A DNA stretch of 64,000 bases from assembly GCA_963989385.1 (NCBI GenBank), contig OZ022502.1:52011454-52075453 (forward strand), given 5' to 3'. A program made the position numbers and the translations under genes. Source of the DNA: Ctena decussata. Taxonomy: Eukaryota > Mollusca > Bivalvia > Lucinida > Lucinidae. The notes under the pieces are model-generated. The model saw nothing but the letters and a program-made list of their open reading frames with translations. It searched no databases and was not told the DNA's origin. Positions 23,301 through 33,159 of the stretch are shown here, one piece after another. Within the stretch, counting starts at the first letter, position 1; the number at the start of each line of letters is the position of its first letter.

Positions 23301-23672
23301 AGGAAGCTGAAAATCATTAAACGCAAGATCCTGACTAAGGATAGAATCATTTAGCCACGTTTCTGTAAGAGATATTAAATCGAAATTAGTCAATTCAGGT
23401 TCTAAAATATCTACTTTATGTAACAAGCTCTGAACATTATAATGGGCCACTGAAAAATTTCCATTAAATACCGGAAATGAAGAAAATGAGGTATTTTCGT
23501 CATAATCAGATTGTGGTCCAGGGTTTTTCTCTACGTCACCCGCCTGGTACAGGAGCATAGCCAGAAACATAATGAATTCGAAACTACTGAAGTGTTTGTA
23601 TCCTTTAATTTTAAATAACCTATGTCTATGCAATCCTATTCGCGCCCGATAGGTATTTAAGTCTACAGCCAT
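20325..23672 (-). CDS. LINE ORF2: 2A peptide, AP endonuclease, reverse transcriptase
   Basis: Intact 1115-residue ORF of a non-LTR retrotransposon. Residues 31-42 are hydrophobic and are followed at 46-53 by DVEKNPGP, the ribosome-skipping 2A motif, predicted to separate G52 from P53. Residues about 73-290 form an apurinic-type endonuclease (HYNVQSL, LTETWLND, YGGIAVYV, TFYRPP, LGDFN). Residues about 500-760 form the reverse transcriptase (NYRPISLL, LQSGFVPGDST, FCDVSKAFDRVWH, SGVPQGSILGPLLF, and the catalytic FADD near residue 730). The C terminus has a CxC...H...C cluster (CVCGSIESTKHFFFEC). The layout fits CR1/L2-like LINEs. It lies in gene orientation in a Kazal intron and may still be active, having no stops. 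Confidence 0.95.
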   Translation of the reverse strand: MAVDLNTYRARIGLHRHRLFKIKGYKHFSSFEFIMFLAMLLYQAGDVEKNPGPQSDYDENTSFSSFPVFNGNFSVAHYNVQSLLHKVDILEPELTNFDLISLTETWLNDSILSQDLAFNDFQLPFRRDRTGDSYGGIAVYVKNGIPSKRRNDLELISIECLWLEINIKNRKILVGTFYRPPNSTPQVLTDIENSIGLAVDTGISDIVILGDFNLNILSLQSKKKISDICQQYNLIQLIDEPTNYTEYSSTIIDLVMVNNMHAVHLSGVGEPFLTQDIRYHCPTYCVFKFKKPISKPFTRKIWLYEKGNYDELRQSVNDYDWKSVYNDNINVYANDFTTKLMDMTEKCIPSKTVTVRPLDLPWINSNIRKLMRKRNRLFRKYKKDKSIENYNNFKSVRNEVTTHLRRSKQNYIDTLSNKLKSTNLTSKDYWKTLKSFIKPTQTTTIPPLYENDIYVSDNTEKSNLLNNYFAQQTLLDDSSATLPDSTDIIGPSLNNIQFTPLEVQGVLDTLKLGKSTGPDNVNNRILKELSVALSKPLCDLFNASMCKSHFPDIWKEANVSPLHKKDDPSLVCNYRPISLLSALGKVMEKIVHKHMFNFFLDQHTITCLQSGFVPGDSTVNQLVDIYNTFCKALDEGKEVRAVFCDVSKAFDRVWHKGLIFKLKQSGIDSQLLQWLTSYLSNRKQRVVIPGAQSNWVNIESGVPQGSILGPLLFLIYINDIVDNIHSNIKLFADDTSLYLIVDEPIDSARQLNSDLDVIHQWAERWLVKFNPAKSESLLISRKLNRPRHPPLIMKNEPINEVSSHKHLGIFLSNDGTWHEHINYITSKAWIRLNVMRKLKFILDRKSLEIIYISFIRPILEYADVVWDNCTQYEINALEKIQVEAARIVTGTTKLVSLNKLYQETGWERLEQRRNKHKLCLFYKMSNNLSPDYLSSLVPPSIESTTSYTLRNASNIRYTMARTQLYYKSFLPSSIRSWNELAPEIKDSSSIHSFRYQLNKNLTKPPKYYYLGDRFLQIQHTRLRTNCSKLNEHLFSKNIIDNPYCVCGSIESTKHFFFECQRYNGIRTVMLNTLAQYCVPDVSNILFGVANMDYQTNCQILVAVFKFIHDSQRFKS

Positions 23673-23673
23673 T

Positions 23674-23886
23674 TTATGAAATACAATCTACTAAAGCACG
23701 TAAGATATTTTTGGACGCGACTAGAAAATGGATACTTGACAATTCTATAGGAGTTTTACTATTGCCGTCAGCTTTATCATGAGGATTAGAAGATAATGGT
23801 GCATACAAAGGAATAGATGTAGAAAAGAGGGAAGATAAAACAGAAATGAGGAAGCAAAAGGCTAGTAAAGACATCAGAAGCAACAT
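23674..23886 (-). CDS. Small hydrophobic ORF one base upstream of LINE ORF2
   Basis: A 70-codon ORF starting at a genuine ATG (23886) and ending TAA-A-ATG, so its stop is one base before the ORF2 start. The N terminus (MLLLMSLLAFCFLISVL) looks like a signal peptide or membrane segment; the rest has no known domain. The spacing resembles stop-start pairs used for reinitiation in some LINEs. It could be the end of a decayed ORF1 or a regulatory upstream ORF. Expression is unproven. Confidence 0.4.
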   Translation of the reverse strand: MLLLMSLLAFCFLISVLSSLFSTSIPLYAPLSSNPHDKADGNSKTPIELSSIHFLVASKNILRALVDCIS

Positions 23887-23889
23887 TTT

Positions 23890-26378
23890 GAGAATAACTA
23901 CACTTGAGATAAAATCTCGTTAAGAAAATGTGATTCATTGAGGAGTTAAGTAGATATATACAAGAAACTGCGCCAACATTTGAAAATAAGTGTAATAATA
24001 CGATTGATCTAAATGTTAGGTTAGTATGTACAGTAACGTTTCATTTAGAAGAAAAAGAAATGTGTGTATAACCCACTAATCACATGATGGACTGCGCCGT
24101 GTTATATAACAAGAAAGCAAAGGTTAAAACCTATCTTCTATATATGAATGAATATTCGTCACTCGACTCCACCCAGCCCTTTTCAGTCAGTCCACCACAT
24201 GGCAATAGGCCCTCCAAACTTGTACATAAATAAAGATAGATAATACAAAAGTAGTACCAAAGTCGCTCAAAAGAGAAAGGAAATGAATAAATAAATAAAT
24301 AAAAAATCAATAATAAAAAAAAAAAATAATCAGTAAATTAATAGCAACAACAAAAAGCCGCAAATCATAAATGACTGGATGAAACACAAGGAAATAAACA
24401 AACCATTATACCTGCAAACGATAAGACTAAGTCCTTGACCTCGTAACGCCTCACATGCTGGCTGTAGTTGCTCGTGCGACACGAACCGATACATACCAAA
24501 TGCATTACGTTGCGTTACAGAAAAAAGGCCATGGATTAATATTTCGTTTGGGTAAGTATTGATTATTATAATAAATGCTTAGAAAAATGAAGTGACAGGT
24601 AGTTACAGGATATAAAAAGCTAATGTTTTACAGAGAAACAGATGTAGTTGATTTTTCACATTTTATACCCGAAAACATGATTTCCGGTACTCGAAGAACC
24701 CCCTCGGTGAGGCGGCTCTGTTATTACACAGATCATCTCTCCCTAGGAAGTAGGAATCACAGGATTTACAATCGAATGCTTTGACAATGTATTGGTAATA
24801 TGAGCCCTAGTCCAATTAGAGCGCGGTAACGACACAGAGCAGTGCAGAATGTGAAGTTCACGTATCAAGGGAGAATATGCACGCCACACTCAGCACTGCT
24901 CGGTCCCTCAGCACGACTGCCTATTCTGTTTGTGACTCATATCAGTTGTAGGTCAGGTATGCAGAAAACCTCCTACAACCGTATTAATCCTACAAACATC
25001 CCTTCCCTAACAAACACCTGCCTCTTATCCGAAAAAAAAATACATCGACCTGCATGAATTCCTGTTTGCTGCAGTCTCTGGATAGGGTAGCTCTTTGAAA
25101 GCCCGGGACGTTTAATAGAATTTATACGGTATTTTTTTTTCATCTAATCAAAAGAAATGGCAACCGATACAATGTAATTGAAAATTGTACTGATGTTCTA
25201 ACCTCTTCATATATCAACGAGAATCATCGTACATAAACATCGCAAGTAATGTACAACTTTCGCCGTAGACTTGCAGTAAAAGGAAGTAAGCAGAGCTCCA
25301 GATAAGGTGGGGATCTGAGGAAAGCTAGATATCACTCCATAAAACACCTTGCGCCCCCTCCTCAGAATCGTCTCATACAGACGGCTCTAATGAGGGTCAC
25401 AACATATGTTTAATTAAAGACAAAAACAACAACTCTGAATCATCATGGCCGGTTATCCCCTTTTCCTCTGGAGCTCAGGTGGGAGACTACGAGCTGATGT
25501 CGGCAATATCATGCAAATGTATAACTATAACAGCCGGGACATAGTTTCAGAGGTTCAACTAACATATTTTTGAAAAAAAAAGAAAAAAAAAAGGTCCTCA
25601 AATTATCTGTACTAAGATTGATAGACATTCGTCCTGGAGAAATACACGTGTTTTCTTAATAAGCATAATACCAAATAGTCTAAGTAGTTCTTAAGAAACA
25701 TACAGATTGTCTCGATATTATATAAACATCTTACTGGGCGCGCGAACAGTCCAATACCATATCCACAAAGCCCAATCATAGCACTCGCTCTCATATCAGA
25801 GAGCTACCTGATCAGTAAGAATAGAGAAAAATCTGACTAAGCATATCATCAAAGGGTACATTTTTCCTTCACTCAGTTCAAGATAAAATCAGTTGCTGAC
25901 CACACGGCATCGTACCAGACGTGGGTCTGCTGATAAGTGGTATCAAAACCAAAATTATCATACCGACATGTTCAGGGGGTAATACCAATCTGCATATCCG
26001 TGCTGTCAACCGATCAAGCACTACTGTGTAAAATGGCAGTCTATATACCGAGAACACTGGCGAAAGCAATACCAATAACGATAAATGGAACCATAATTGA
26101 TGGCTGTCGGCCGAGCCGATGCAACTATTGATTATCTCGATCGACAGCCATCCCTGCATCTATGCTGGCTAGCTGACTCGGTCGACAGCACAGGTAAGGA
26201 GATTGGCATTCTCTCCGTGATATTGGAATTAAAGCAAACTGTCAAACGAAGAAGAAATTACAGTCGAGCATGCTAACAAACTAATAATTTATCATTCATA
26301 ATTAATTAAGGGGCGCAATATACTCCATAGCATACGAGCAGGCTCACAAATTGCGGTGATGTAATTTAATAATCATAT
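23890..26378. other. Intronic stretch, possibly including the LINE 5' region
   Basis: The first few hundred bases probably belong to the LINE. Beyond about 24300 (an AAT-rich simple stretch at 24280-24330) no domain, Kazal exon or repeat was recognised. A 93-codon minus ORF at 25878-26159 is moderately hydrophobic but unrecognised. Confidence 0.35.
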
Positions 26379-26380
26379 TA

Positions 26381-26910
26381 CAGTCAACCCTCTTTACAAC
26401 GGCACTCATCACAACAGCGAAATTCTATTTATCATATGACGTCGCTTCTGAGAGTGTAAGAAAGCCATGCATTAAAAACGATAATCCACTAGTGGATTAA
26501 ATATGCAAATTACGTCGTAACGTTATACGTTGACGTCCATAAAACGTCGCGTTTTCTACTGGCAAAATCGAGACGTTTCAGTGCAAAATTTGCTAATGAA
26601 ATGCGATTTTAGTGTCATATGATAAATAGAATCTTGCATTCGTGCTCATGTATTATTGAATTTATTAAACTCGTTGGGGAAAACGATAAGATGCTCGGCA
26701 TAGCCTCGCATCTTATCGTTTTCCCCAACTCGTTTAATAAATTCAATAATACATGAGCACTCATGCAAGATCCTCTATATAATGTCAGTTTGAGATGTAC
26801 AAAATGGCTTTATTGTTCAAATTCAAATACGCATTCTTTATAACAGCAAATCCAGCCTGACGTCAGAATGTTTTGAGAACAAATGGCGTCGTTGTAAAGA
26901 GGGTCCACTG
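26381..26910. mobile_element. Pogo/Tigger-like MITE, 530 bp, with internal hairpin
   Basis: TIRs CAGTCAACCCTCTTTACAAC and, reversed, CAGTGGACCCTCTTTACAAC, flanked on both sides by TA (26379-26380, 26911-26912), the pogo-type target duplication. The interior carries a near-perfect hairpin at about 26631-26775 with 65-base arms (GAGCACTCATGCAAG, TTGGGGAAAACGATAAGATG) and a short loop. No transposase. Confidence 0.85.
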
Positions 26911-26914
26911 TAAA

Positions 26915-29001
26915 TGCATCAGTTGAGCGACGATACTCGAATATTAAAAGCATTTTCTGCACGAATATTTGGTGCAAAGGCCCTGACCGGATGCGCATCC
27001 GCGCAGTCCCATCAGAGCCTTCGCTGTTCTCACAAGTACAACCACAGAAATATAAATATGAAGTGTAGGCTCAGGACAGACTACATAAATGGCACAGACT
27101 GGCCTGAGGCTCCGCTGCTCGCACTGAAATACGCAGAACTCGTATTCGAGGTATGCTCAGATGATACTGCAGACGAATCCATTTCCCCTCTTTCAATGTC
27201 TTATGTCGAAAACGAAAGTCATAAGACCGCCGAAAGAAAGGAAAGGAATTGCTGTCGAGTAGTCACAATATTAAGGTTAATCCCTTTGTCGAAACGAAAT
27301 ACAAAGGGACACAAGCCAAAAACAAAAAACGTCATACGTCAAGCATACCAATAATTCGACGTACGAGTTTCGTCCCTTGGATGACACACACTATGCAGAC
27401 TTCGAATCAACGTTGATTCAACGTCGTGACGTTGAAACAACGCTGATACAATGCCGATTCAGTGCTGTGTAATTAGAGTTATTATGTGATTTAAATCTTA
27501 ATCTTGGAAGATCGACAGATGCTGAGCTAAAAAGAAATAGACTACAAAAAGTAGCTCTTTAAAAAGGTCTGAATTGTAACACCAAATATAACGGCCCTTG
27601 AGAGTTCCGACCAAGGCAGCCGTTATACAAGTCACGCACAAACATAGTTCATGATGCACGCCAGTCATTCTTGGACCGGCTGGGGCGTTCTAAAAAGTTT
27701 CAACAATGAGTAGGCCCCTTCACACATGCCTGACGAAAACTAAATCATGATTGTACTAGTATACCGTAGATAGTCAAAACATTTGGACGGCTAGACCTTA
27801 CCATTTCGCCAATAATTCAACAGTAAGTATATTTAATCCATTCGGATTTAACACTTCCTAGTAGTGCGGCGTTAATCAGTATTTTTTCTATGAACCAATT
27901 TCCGCCCAAATATCGAAGACTAATACGGTAAAGTAAAGATCACTGCACCATTCATTAAAATAACGGGACAGGTTGTAAACATTCTAAATTATTTAGCCTA
28001 CGTAACAACAGGGTAACACCAATACGGCCGGCTAATTAGTTTGCCAGCTGGGCCATCTAAGACATAATTTGATCTGACGGCATTGCATTGCCTTTATGAA
28101 GACGACGGACGACGGACAAAATGAAGGTTATGCCAGTTGCTGTAGCACAATAAAGAACATGATCATGAGACATAATTCTGTGTTAAGATTCATCTTACAT
28201 CTTCCTTTTTTTCTATTTCATGCTGGTGTCAGTGGAATATCATTTTGCATGTATATTAAAACTGTCAGAAACATAGAAAGGTAACAGACAAACATCTATC
28301 ATATATATGTATTTTTGATATAGTAAAGCCACAGAGGTCATATAGCCACCCCTCACAGGTTGGGTCAACTCACAAAGGAGAGAACCCACTGCTGCCAGTG
28401 CAAATTCCCTCCTTCTAGAGTAGACCCTATATCCGACTCCCCGACGAAAGGACTTTACTCCTGCAGGAGCAAATTCCCGACCTCAAGAGCAGTGCGCCCT
28501 GTGGAAGGGTGTTCCGTCCGACAAGGAAATAGGAAGTCTTAAGAACTAGTTACTTTTCTAAAAGTAGCGGATAAAGGACGTGTACCAATACATCTTTACA
28601 CTCGGAGTTTGTAAACCAACTGATCAACAATCAACTGTTATACGTCGCATTACAAGTAATTTGAGCCAAATACTTGTCAGACACATGAAAAACTTAATAA
28701 AATTTGCAGGATTATTCAGGTTAAATTTACTTATGCATAGTTGAATAATTAACACAAAGTCGACACTAGAGACAGTAAGTAGTCTATGGTAACATGAATT
28801 AATTAAAGCATAAATTAAGACTATCTCACTTCAGACCAGAGTCGATGAGACACCTCGGCAAAAGCATAGTTCCATAATCATACTTCATGAACAACATCGC
28901 AACATAGTGATATTGACAAAACAACATCTACGTCAAAATACTACGCGTTCATTCGGGTGCCACTCGACAAAGTCTGACCCATGAGAAAACTTAATATATG
29001 C
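26915..29001. other. Intronic stretch without recognised gene
   Basis: The plus ORF 26914-27354 (146 codons) has no domain or codon signature. A degenerate direct repeat around GCAAATTCCC occurs at 28398 and 28470. Nothing else recognised. Confidence 0.4.
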
Positions 29002-30264
29002 TTAACGCAGTTGTCGTACAAGAGGGTCCGAACTCGCGGGTGGCACAACTAACGACCTGTATATGTCAAGATCTCCGTTCTGGTTCACTTTCACTTTCGT
29101 ACCATCACGCTCCGCGATAAAAATGTTACCATTATAAACCCAAGTGTTGGAAATTTTCCTGTCTCTCTTAAGCTTCCTACATTCGTAGGCTAAGTTTTTC
29201 CTCGTCTGGGTTAGATCCTCATTGATGTAGATACCTTCTTTATTTCTGCGTAAAGCTTTTCTACCCTTAAGAAGTGCTAAGCGAGCCTGGTAACTCTTAA
29301 ATTTAACAATTATCTCCCGTGGTCGTGTGGGTTGACGATCAGTTTCCATAACATCCGCAGCAGAAGTGCGATTAGGAGCACCGACACGATGGCTACGGTC
29401 GATGTCACGGGGATTCAATTCCACATCTATTCGGCTAGCTAACTGAAGAACAATCTCGTCAGTATTTTCCTCTGCAACTTCCTGCACCCCAGATATACGA
29501 ATACACGATCGTCGGCTATACTGCTCCAGATCATCGACCTTGGTTGACAGCTGAGTTTCAAGCTCACTCATACTTTGCTTAAGTTTGTCATTTTCACCTT
29601 TCAACGAAGCTACGGTATTCCTAAGGTCTGATGTTGCAATGTCGACCTTCTCTTTGACCAACTTGTCGATTTCACTTGTGATCAGTAATTTACACTGAAG
29701 TGCTACGCGCATCACATCAGAGTCGGACAGGCCGTAATGAGCACTAGCTACTGGCTGAATCTGTTGAAGATACCCAGATGGAAACGGTAAGGCACCTGGC
29801 TGCCCCACCGGAGGCACACATGAAATATGAGAAATTTGGGTAAGCTGATCCATCGGTGTTACAGCAGGCATCCCGTTACTGGTTAGCTCGGGTGATATTC
29901 CAACGGATGAAGCCAGACCCGTACCCGGACCCGGCACCGACGGCTGGTCGAGCAGAGACTGAGACAAAGGCTGAGATAAAGGCAAGGTGTCATCCATGAT
30001 TGTCTTAACTAACGTCTCACTTTTTGTATCAGATATAGTCAAATCCGGAGACTGAGACAACTCAATATCGTCCACACTATCGTCGGAATGATGAGGTGTA
30101 TTAGGGATATTTGATAAATGGTCTTCCGCGTCACAGAAGTAATCAGACTCCGAATCAATATCTGATTGCTTTATCTTTTTTATAGTGGTTAAATTAGTAT
30201 TTGGCGATGTTTTACTCTTTTGTCTTTTCCTCTTGCTTCTCTTCTTATCTTTCGATGTTGGCAT
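29002..30264 (-). CDS. LINE ORF1-like nucleic-acid-binding protein
   Basis: A 420-residue ORF. The basic N terminus (KDKKRSKRKRQKSK) could bind nucleic acid or direct it to the nucleus. A long acidic, Ser/Pro-rich linker follows, then a heptad-rich segment at about 190-245 predicted to form a coiled coil. An RRM-like region starts at about residue 249 (YSRRSCIRISGV, DIDRSHRVG, REIIVKFKSYQ) and ends with GIYINEDLTQTRK and a C-terminal basic domain. This is the architecture of L1-type ORF1 proteins (Transposase_22 family), which coat LINE RNA. It is on the same strand as ORF2, but 5.3 kb upstream of it, farther than usual. Either an insertion separates them or they belong to different elements. 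Confidence 0.8.
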   Translation of the reverse strand: MPTSKDKKRSKRKRQKSKTSPNTNLTTIKKIKQSDIDSESDYFCDAEDHLSNIPNTPHHSDDSVDDIELSQSPDLTISDTKSETLVKTIMDDTLPLSQPLSQSLLDQPSVPGPGTGLASSVGISPELTSNGMPAVTPMDQLTQISHISCVPPVGQPGALPFPSGYLQQIQPVASAHYGLSDSDVMRVALQCKLLITSEIDKLVKEKVDIATSDLRNTVASLKGENDKLKQSMSELETQLSTKVDDLEQYSRRSCIRISGVQEVAEENTDEIVLQLASRIDVELNPRDIDRSHRVGAPNRTSAADVMETDRQPTRPREIIVKFKSYQARLALLKGRKALRRNKEGIYINEDLTQTRKNLAYECRKLKRDRKISNTWVYNGNIFIAERDGTKVKVNQNGDLDIYRSLVVPPASSDPLVRQLR

Positions 30265-32450
30265 TATAACAACACAATAACTGGTGGAACTTTAGAGTGG
30301 CTACAGCATGTGCAAACGCGAGCTTAATGCGCCTAGGGCAGTGTTTTCTATTGTGTTTTCTATTGTTTGATATCAGAAATTTCTATTGTTCAAAAGGACA
30401 TATTAATATATGACATATAAGTTCATCTCCAACAGAACTAAAGGTCATGCCAACATCATGATAGTAAAATGGTCTTACTGGCGAGTTTTCAGTCCAAAGA
30501 TCACATTTGAACTCCCTTTATCACATTTTTCTCACGAGAGCAACTATTTACATTTTGTCGTTCCACCGATACCGGAAGTCGATCGAAATTTTAAGCTTTC
30601 AAGCAAACACGCATGACGATTTTTTTTTCTTATAGTGCAGCCGCTATATAGGCTGATGTCATTTACTCTGTACTTATAGTTTTTTTTTTGTTGTTTTTTT
30701 TTGTTTGTTTGTTTGTTTGTTTCATTTTTTTTCAACCCCAATTCACTGGAAAATGTTAAAGACAAAGCAATGTGAAGTTTTAAACACAGAAACCATTTTA
30801 AGAAACTACAGAATACAAGCGATCTAATCGGCTGATATTTCTGCATACAAAAAGATATAAGCCTTCGTCGTTGCCGCACCATTAACAAATAAAATCTTTT
30901 TACTAGATTTCGTCAGATTCTGGAAAGATATCAGAGTTGTGAAATTAAGTTGATTCTGAAACTTAGAGTTTTGACATTATGTTGCTTTTCTGCAAAGCCG
31001 ATTTCTTTGGCTATTACATCGATTTCAATTTATTAAAAGCTGCATTTCTTTATCCGTCTAATATATCACAAATATACTGGGTAAAAGTTCTAAAATTATT
31101 TTTGATTTAAGAAATTATGAATTAAAATGATAAGTTCAAATCGTATGTGCAAGTAGAAAAACCCGTTAACCAGTATGGAAAATCAAAAGTAGCTCTTGTG
31201 ATAACGTCAAGATCTTTGGATAATTTTCTCATTTGGGTACGCAATTTTACGTCAGTTGAATTCTCCTAGATTTACCGTAAATTTATACCCTAAAATAATT
31301 CCAGATATTTCAGGGCTGTCAAGTAGTTATTTTTTATAAAGTATTAATTTCTTTTATTATTTATTTATTTATTTCGTTATTTGCCAAGGCAGTTAATCTA
31401 TACCTCTAAATTGGCACGAGGGTTTGTCACTGTGGTTTAACTAATGGTTTCCTTTAACTCTGGCTTACAGGAGTTTGGTTTAGCCAAGAGTGCCTTTCTT
31501 TGTTTTATCATAGTGATCAATTTGATATTTATGTCGTCGCTATGGTGCATTGATTGAGTTTGGAAGCCATTACGCGAACTGAGCCTTCTATGTATTTTTG
31601 TATTATGAATTGCATCGGGACCAGGATGAAGTTTGTCGACAGTAAAAAATTGTTTTAAATCCTCGGTAGTCTATGCTGCTGGCCGTTCTAAGGGGGCAGT
31701 CCCGATGATATTCTTAATTTTATGTTGCTTTATGTTTTTTACCACGCGGCGCTTTATGTTTTAAGTCTTCTGCTCTTTGTCCTCGTTTCTGTGTTTAAGC
31801 ATTCTGATCAACTCGTTAGGGGAAGAGGGGGCTGGTCTTTGTCTTGTGCATTTTTTTGTTTTGCGCGTGTGCGTGTGTTTGTCCTTTTTCTCTTCTTCTG
31901 GATGTCATGGGTTGTCTGTGGTTTGTGATTGTGGCATACCCTGATCCTTTCTATCAACTTTTTCTAAGACTGTGCCGTAACGTAAAGGACTTGCATGACA
32001 GTCCATCGAACAATCAAACTGATAAAAATACATACGAGTATGATCAAGTTTAGAAAAGAATGATGGTAAACAAATTTTCGTCTTTTGGACTGTTGTGACC
32101 TGAAATATCAAGGATAACTTCGAAATCGGCAGATATCACTGTAATGCTTAGCGGTGTGACAGTTTATGCCTGATGGACTATTCTGTTCTTATAAATTGGT
32201 TGAGTCCATTTGTCAATTAAGGGGTGTCTGGTTAAGTTTGTTTTAGTTTGTCTGTATCCTTTCTATCTTATTTTAAGGAAAAAACCCATTTGTCTTATGC
32301 AAATAGTGTTACCTCAGCAGACGCGTCTGATCTAAGTCTGCACCGTCTGCCAATGCCCCATTATGGGACACTAGATATAAATCGGTTACCTTAACCCATT
32401 TATGCCTTGTGACCAATAAAAAGGACATATACAAGCAGTGCAGATCCATA
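30265..32450. other. Intronic stretch without recognised gene
   Basis: Simple tracts near 30690-30735 (T-rich, GTTT repeats) and 31365-31380 (ATTT). The T/G-rich segment at 31700-31930 gives ORFs that are low complexity. No domain recognised. Confidence 0.4.
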
Positions 32451-32688
32451 TGAGCCGCGACACAAGAAATCCAACAAAGTGGTTGTGCGCCCAGCGCAGA
32501 CTCAGATCAGCCTGGGCATCCGCCCAGTCTGATCAGAGTCTTCGCTGTGTGCATGGAGGTAGCTTAGACCCTTAGCTAACCTTTAAGCGCTTAGCGAAGA
32601 GTATGGTCAGACTTGGTGGATGCCTAGGGTGATCTAAGTCTACGCGTGGCGCACAACCACTTTGTTGGTTTTCTCGTGTCGCGGCTCA
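32451..32688. mobile_element. Family A MITE
   Basis: Complete copy from TGAGCCGCGACACAAG to CTCGTGTCGCGGCTCA, palindromic, in the Kazal intron. TA precedes it on the left. Confidence 0.92.
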
Positions 32689-32917
32689 ATTATACGCCAA
32701 AATATCATGCAAGACGCGGCATCTGATCAGAGAGTCTTCACCGTTTGCATAAAATTAACAGCAATTTATGTATGAAAAAAAATAAACCAGACACTCCTAA
32801 AATGGTAAATGGACTCATCTAATTTACATGGATGATAAGAAATGGGTAAATGTAGGTAGGGTTTTGACAGGTAACTTCGGACAGCATGTAAAATAGAACA
32901 GTGACATTGTTTCCTTT

Positions 32918-33070
32918 ATATGTCAGTTGTTTGGAATTAAAATAAAACTAACTGGGCAAACAGTGAAAATCCTGATGAGACGGCTCATTATGAGCAGTCT
33001 CATCTGGATTTTCACTGTTTGCAAGGGTGTGTCCGAATATACCCGCTGTCCGAAGTTACCCGACTCGACC
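32918..33070. mobile_element. Dispersed element with a 67 bp palindrome (family C)
   Basis: The palindrome 32956-33022 runs from GCAAACAGTGAAAATCC to GGATTTTCACTGTTTGC. The flanks (TTGTTTGGAATTAAAAT before, GTCCGAA...AGTTACC after) match 53588-53760, so the mobile unit is larger than the palindrome, about 150 bases. Confidence 0.8.
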
Positions 33071-33080
33071 GTATACTTAC

Positions 33081-33159
33081 GCTGCTTCCATGGTGCACTG
33101 ATTGGGGTAGGTGATACCATCCTCGCCACAGACGTAGTGTATGTCAGAGGTACATGCCA
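33081..33159 (-). CDS. Kazal inhibitor gene (minus), exon for domain 1
   Basis: 79-base exon framed on the minus strand by GTCGTTACAACAG and GTAAGT. It starts in phase 1 (like exon 2 of the plus-strand paralogue) and ends in phase 2. It encodes ACTSDIHYVCGEDGITYPN followed by QCTMEA(A). Joined to the exon at 19659 it gives a domain with cysteines 2, 3, 4 and 6. The C1 and C5 positions are not cysteine, exactly as in domain 1 of the plus gene ([11 protein letters not shown] ... CTLKAA). That shared loss supports paralogy. The P1 residue would be Ser. The signal-peptide exon should lie at higher coordinates but was not identified. The acceptor is less pyrimidine-rich than the others. Confidence 0.82.

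Noticed and set aside
26914..27354. 146-codon plus ORF
   Set aside because: No domain, composition like the surrounding intron, and it begins at the end of a Tigger-like MITE.
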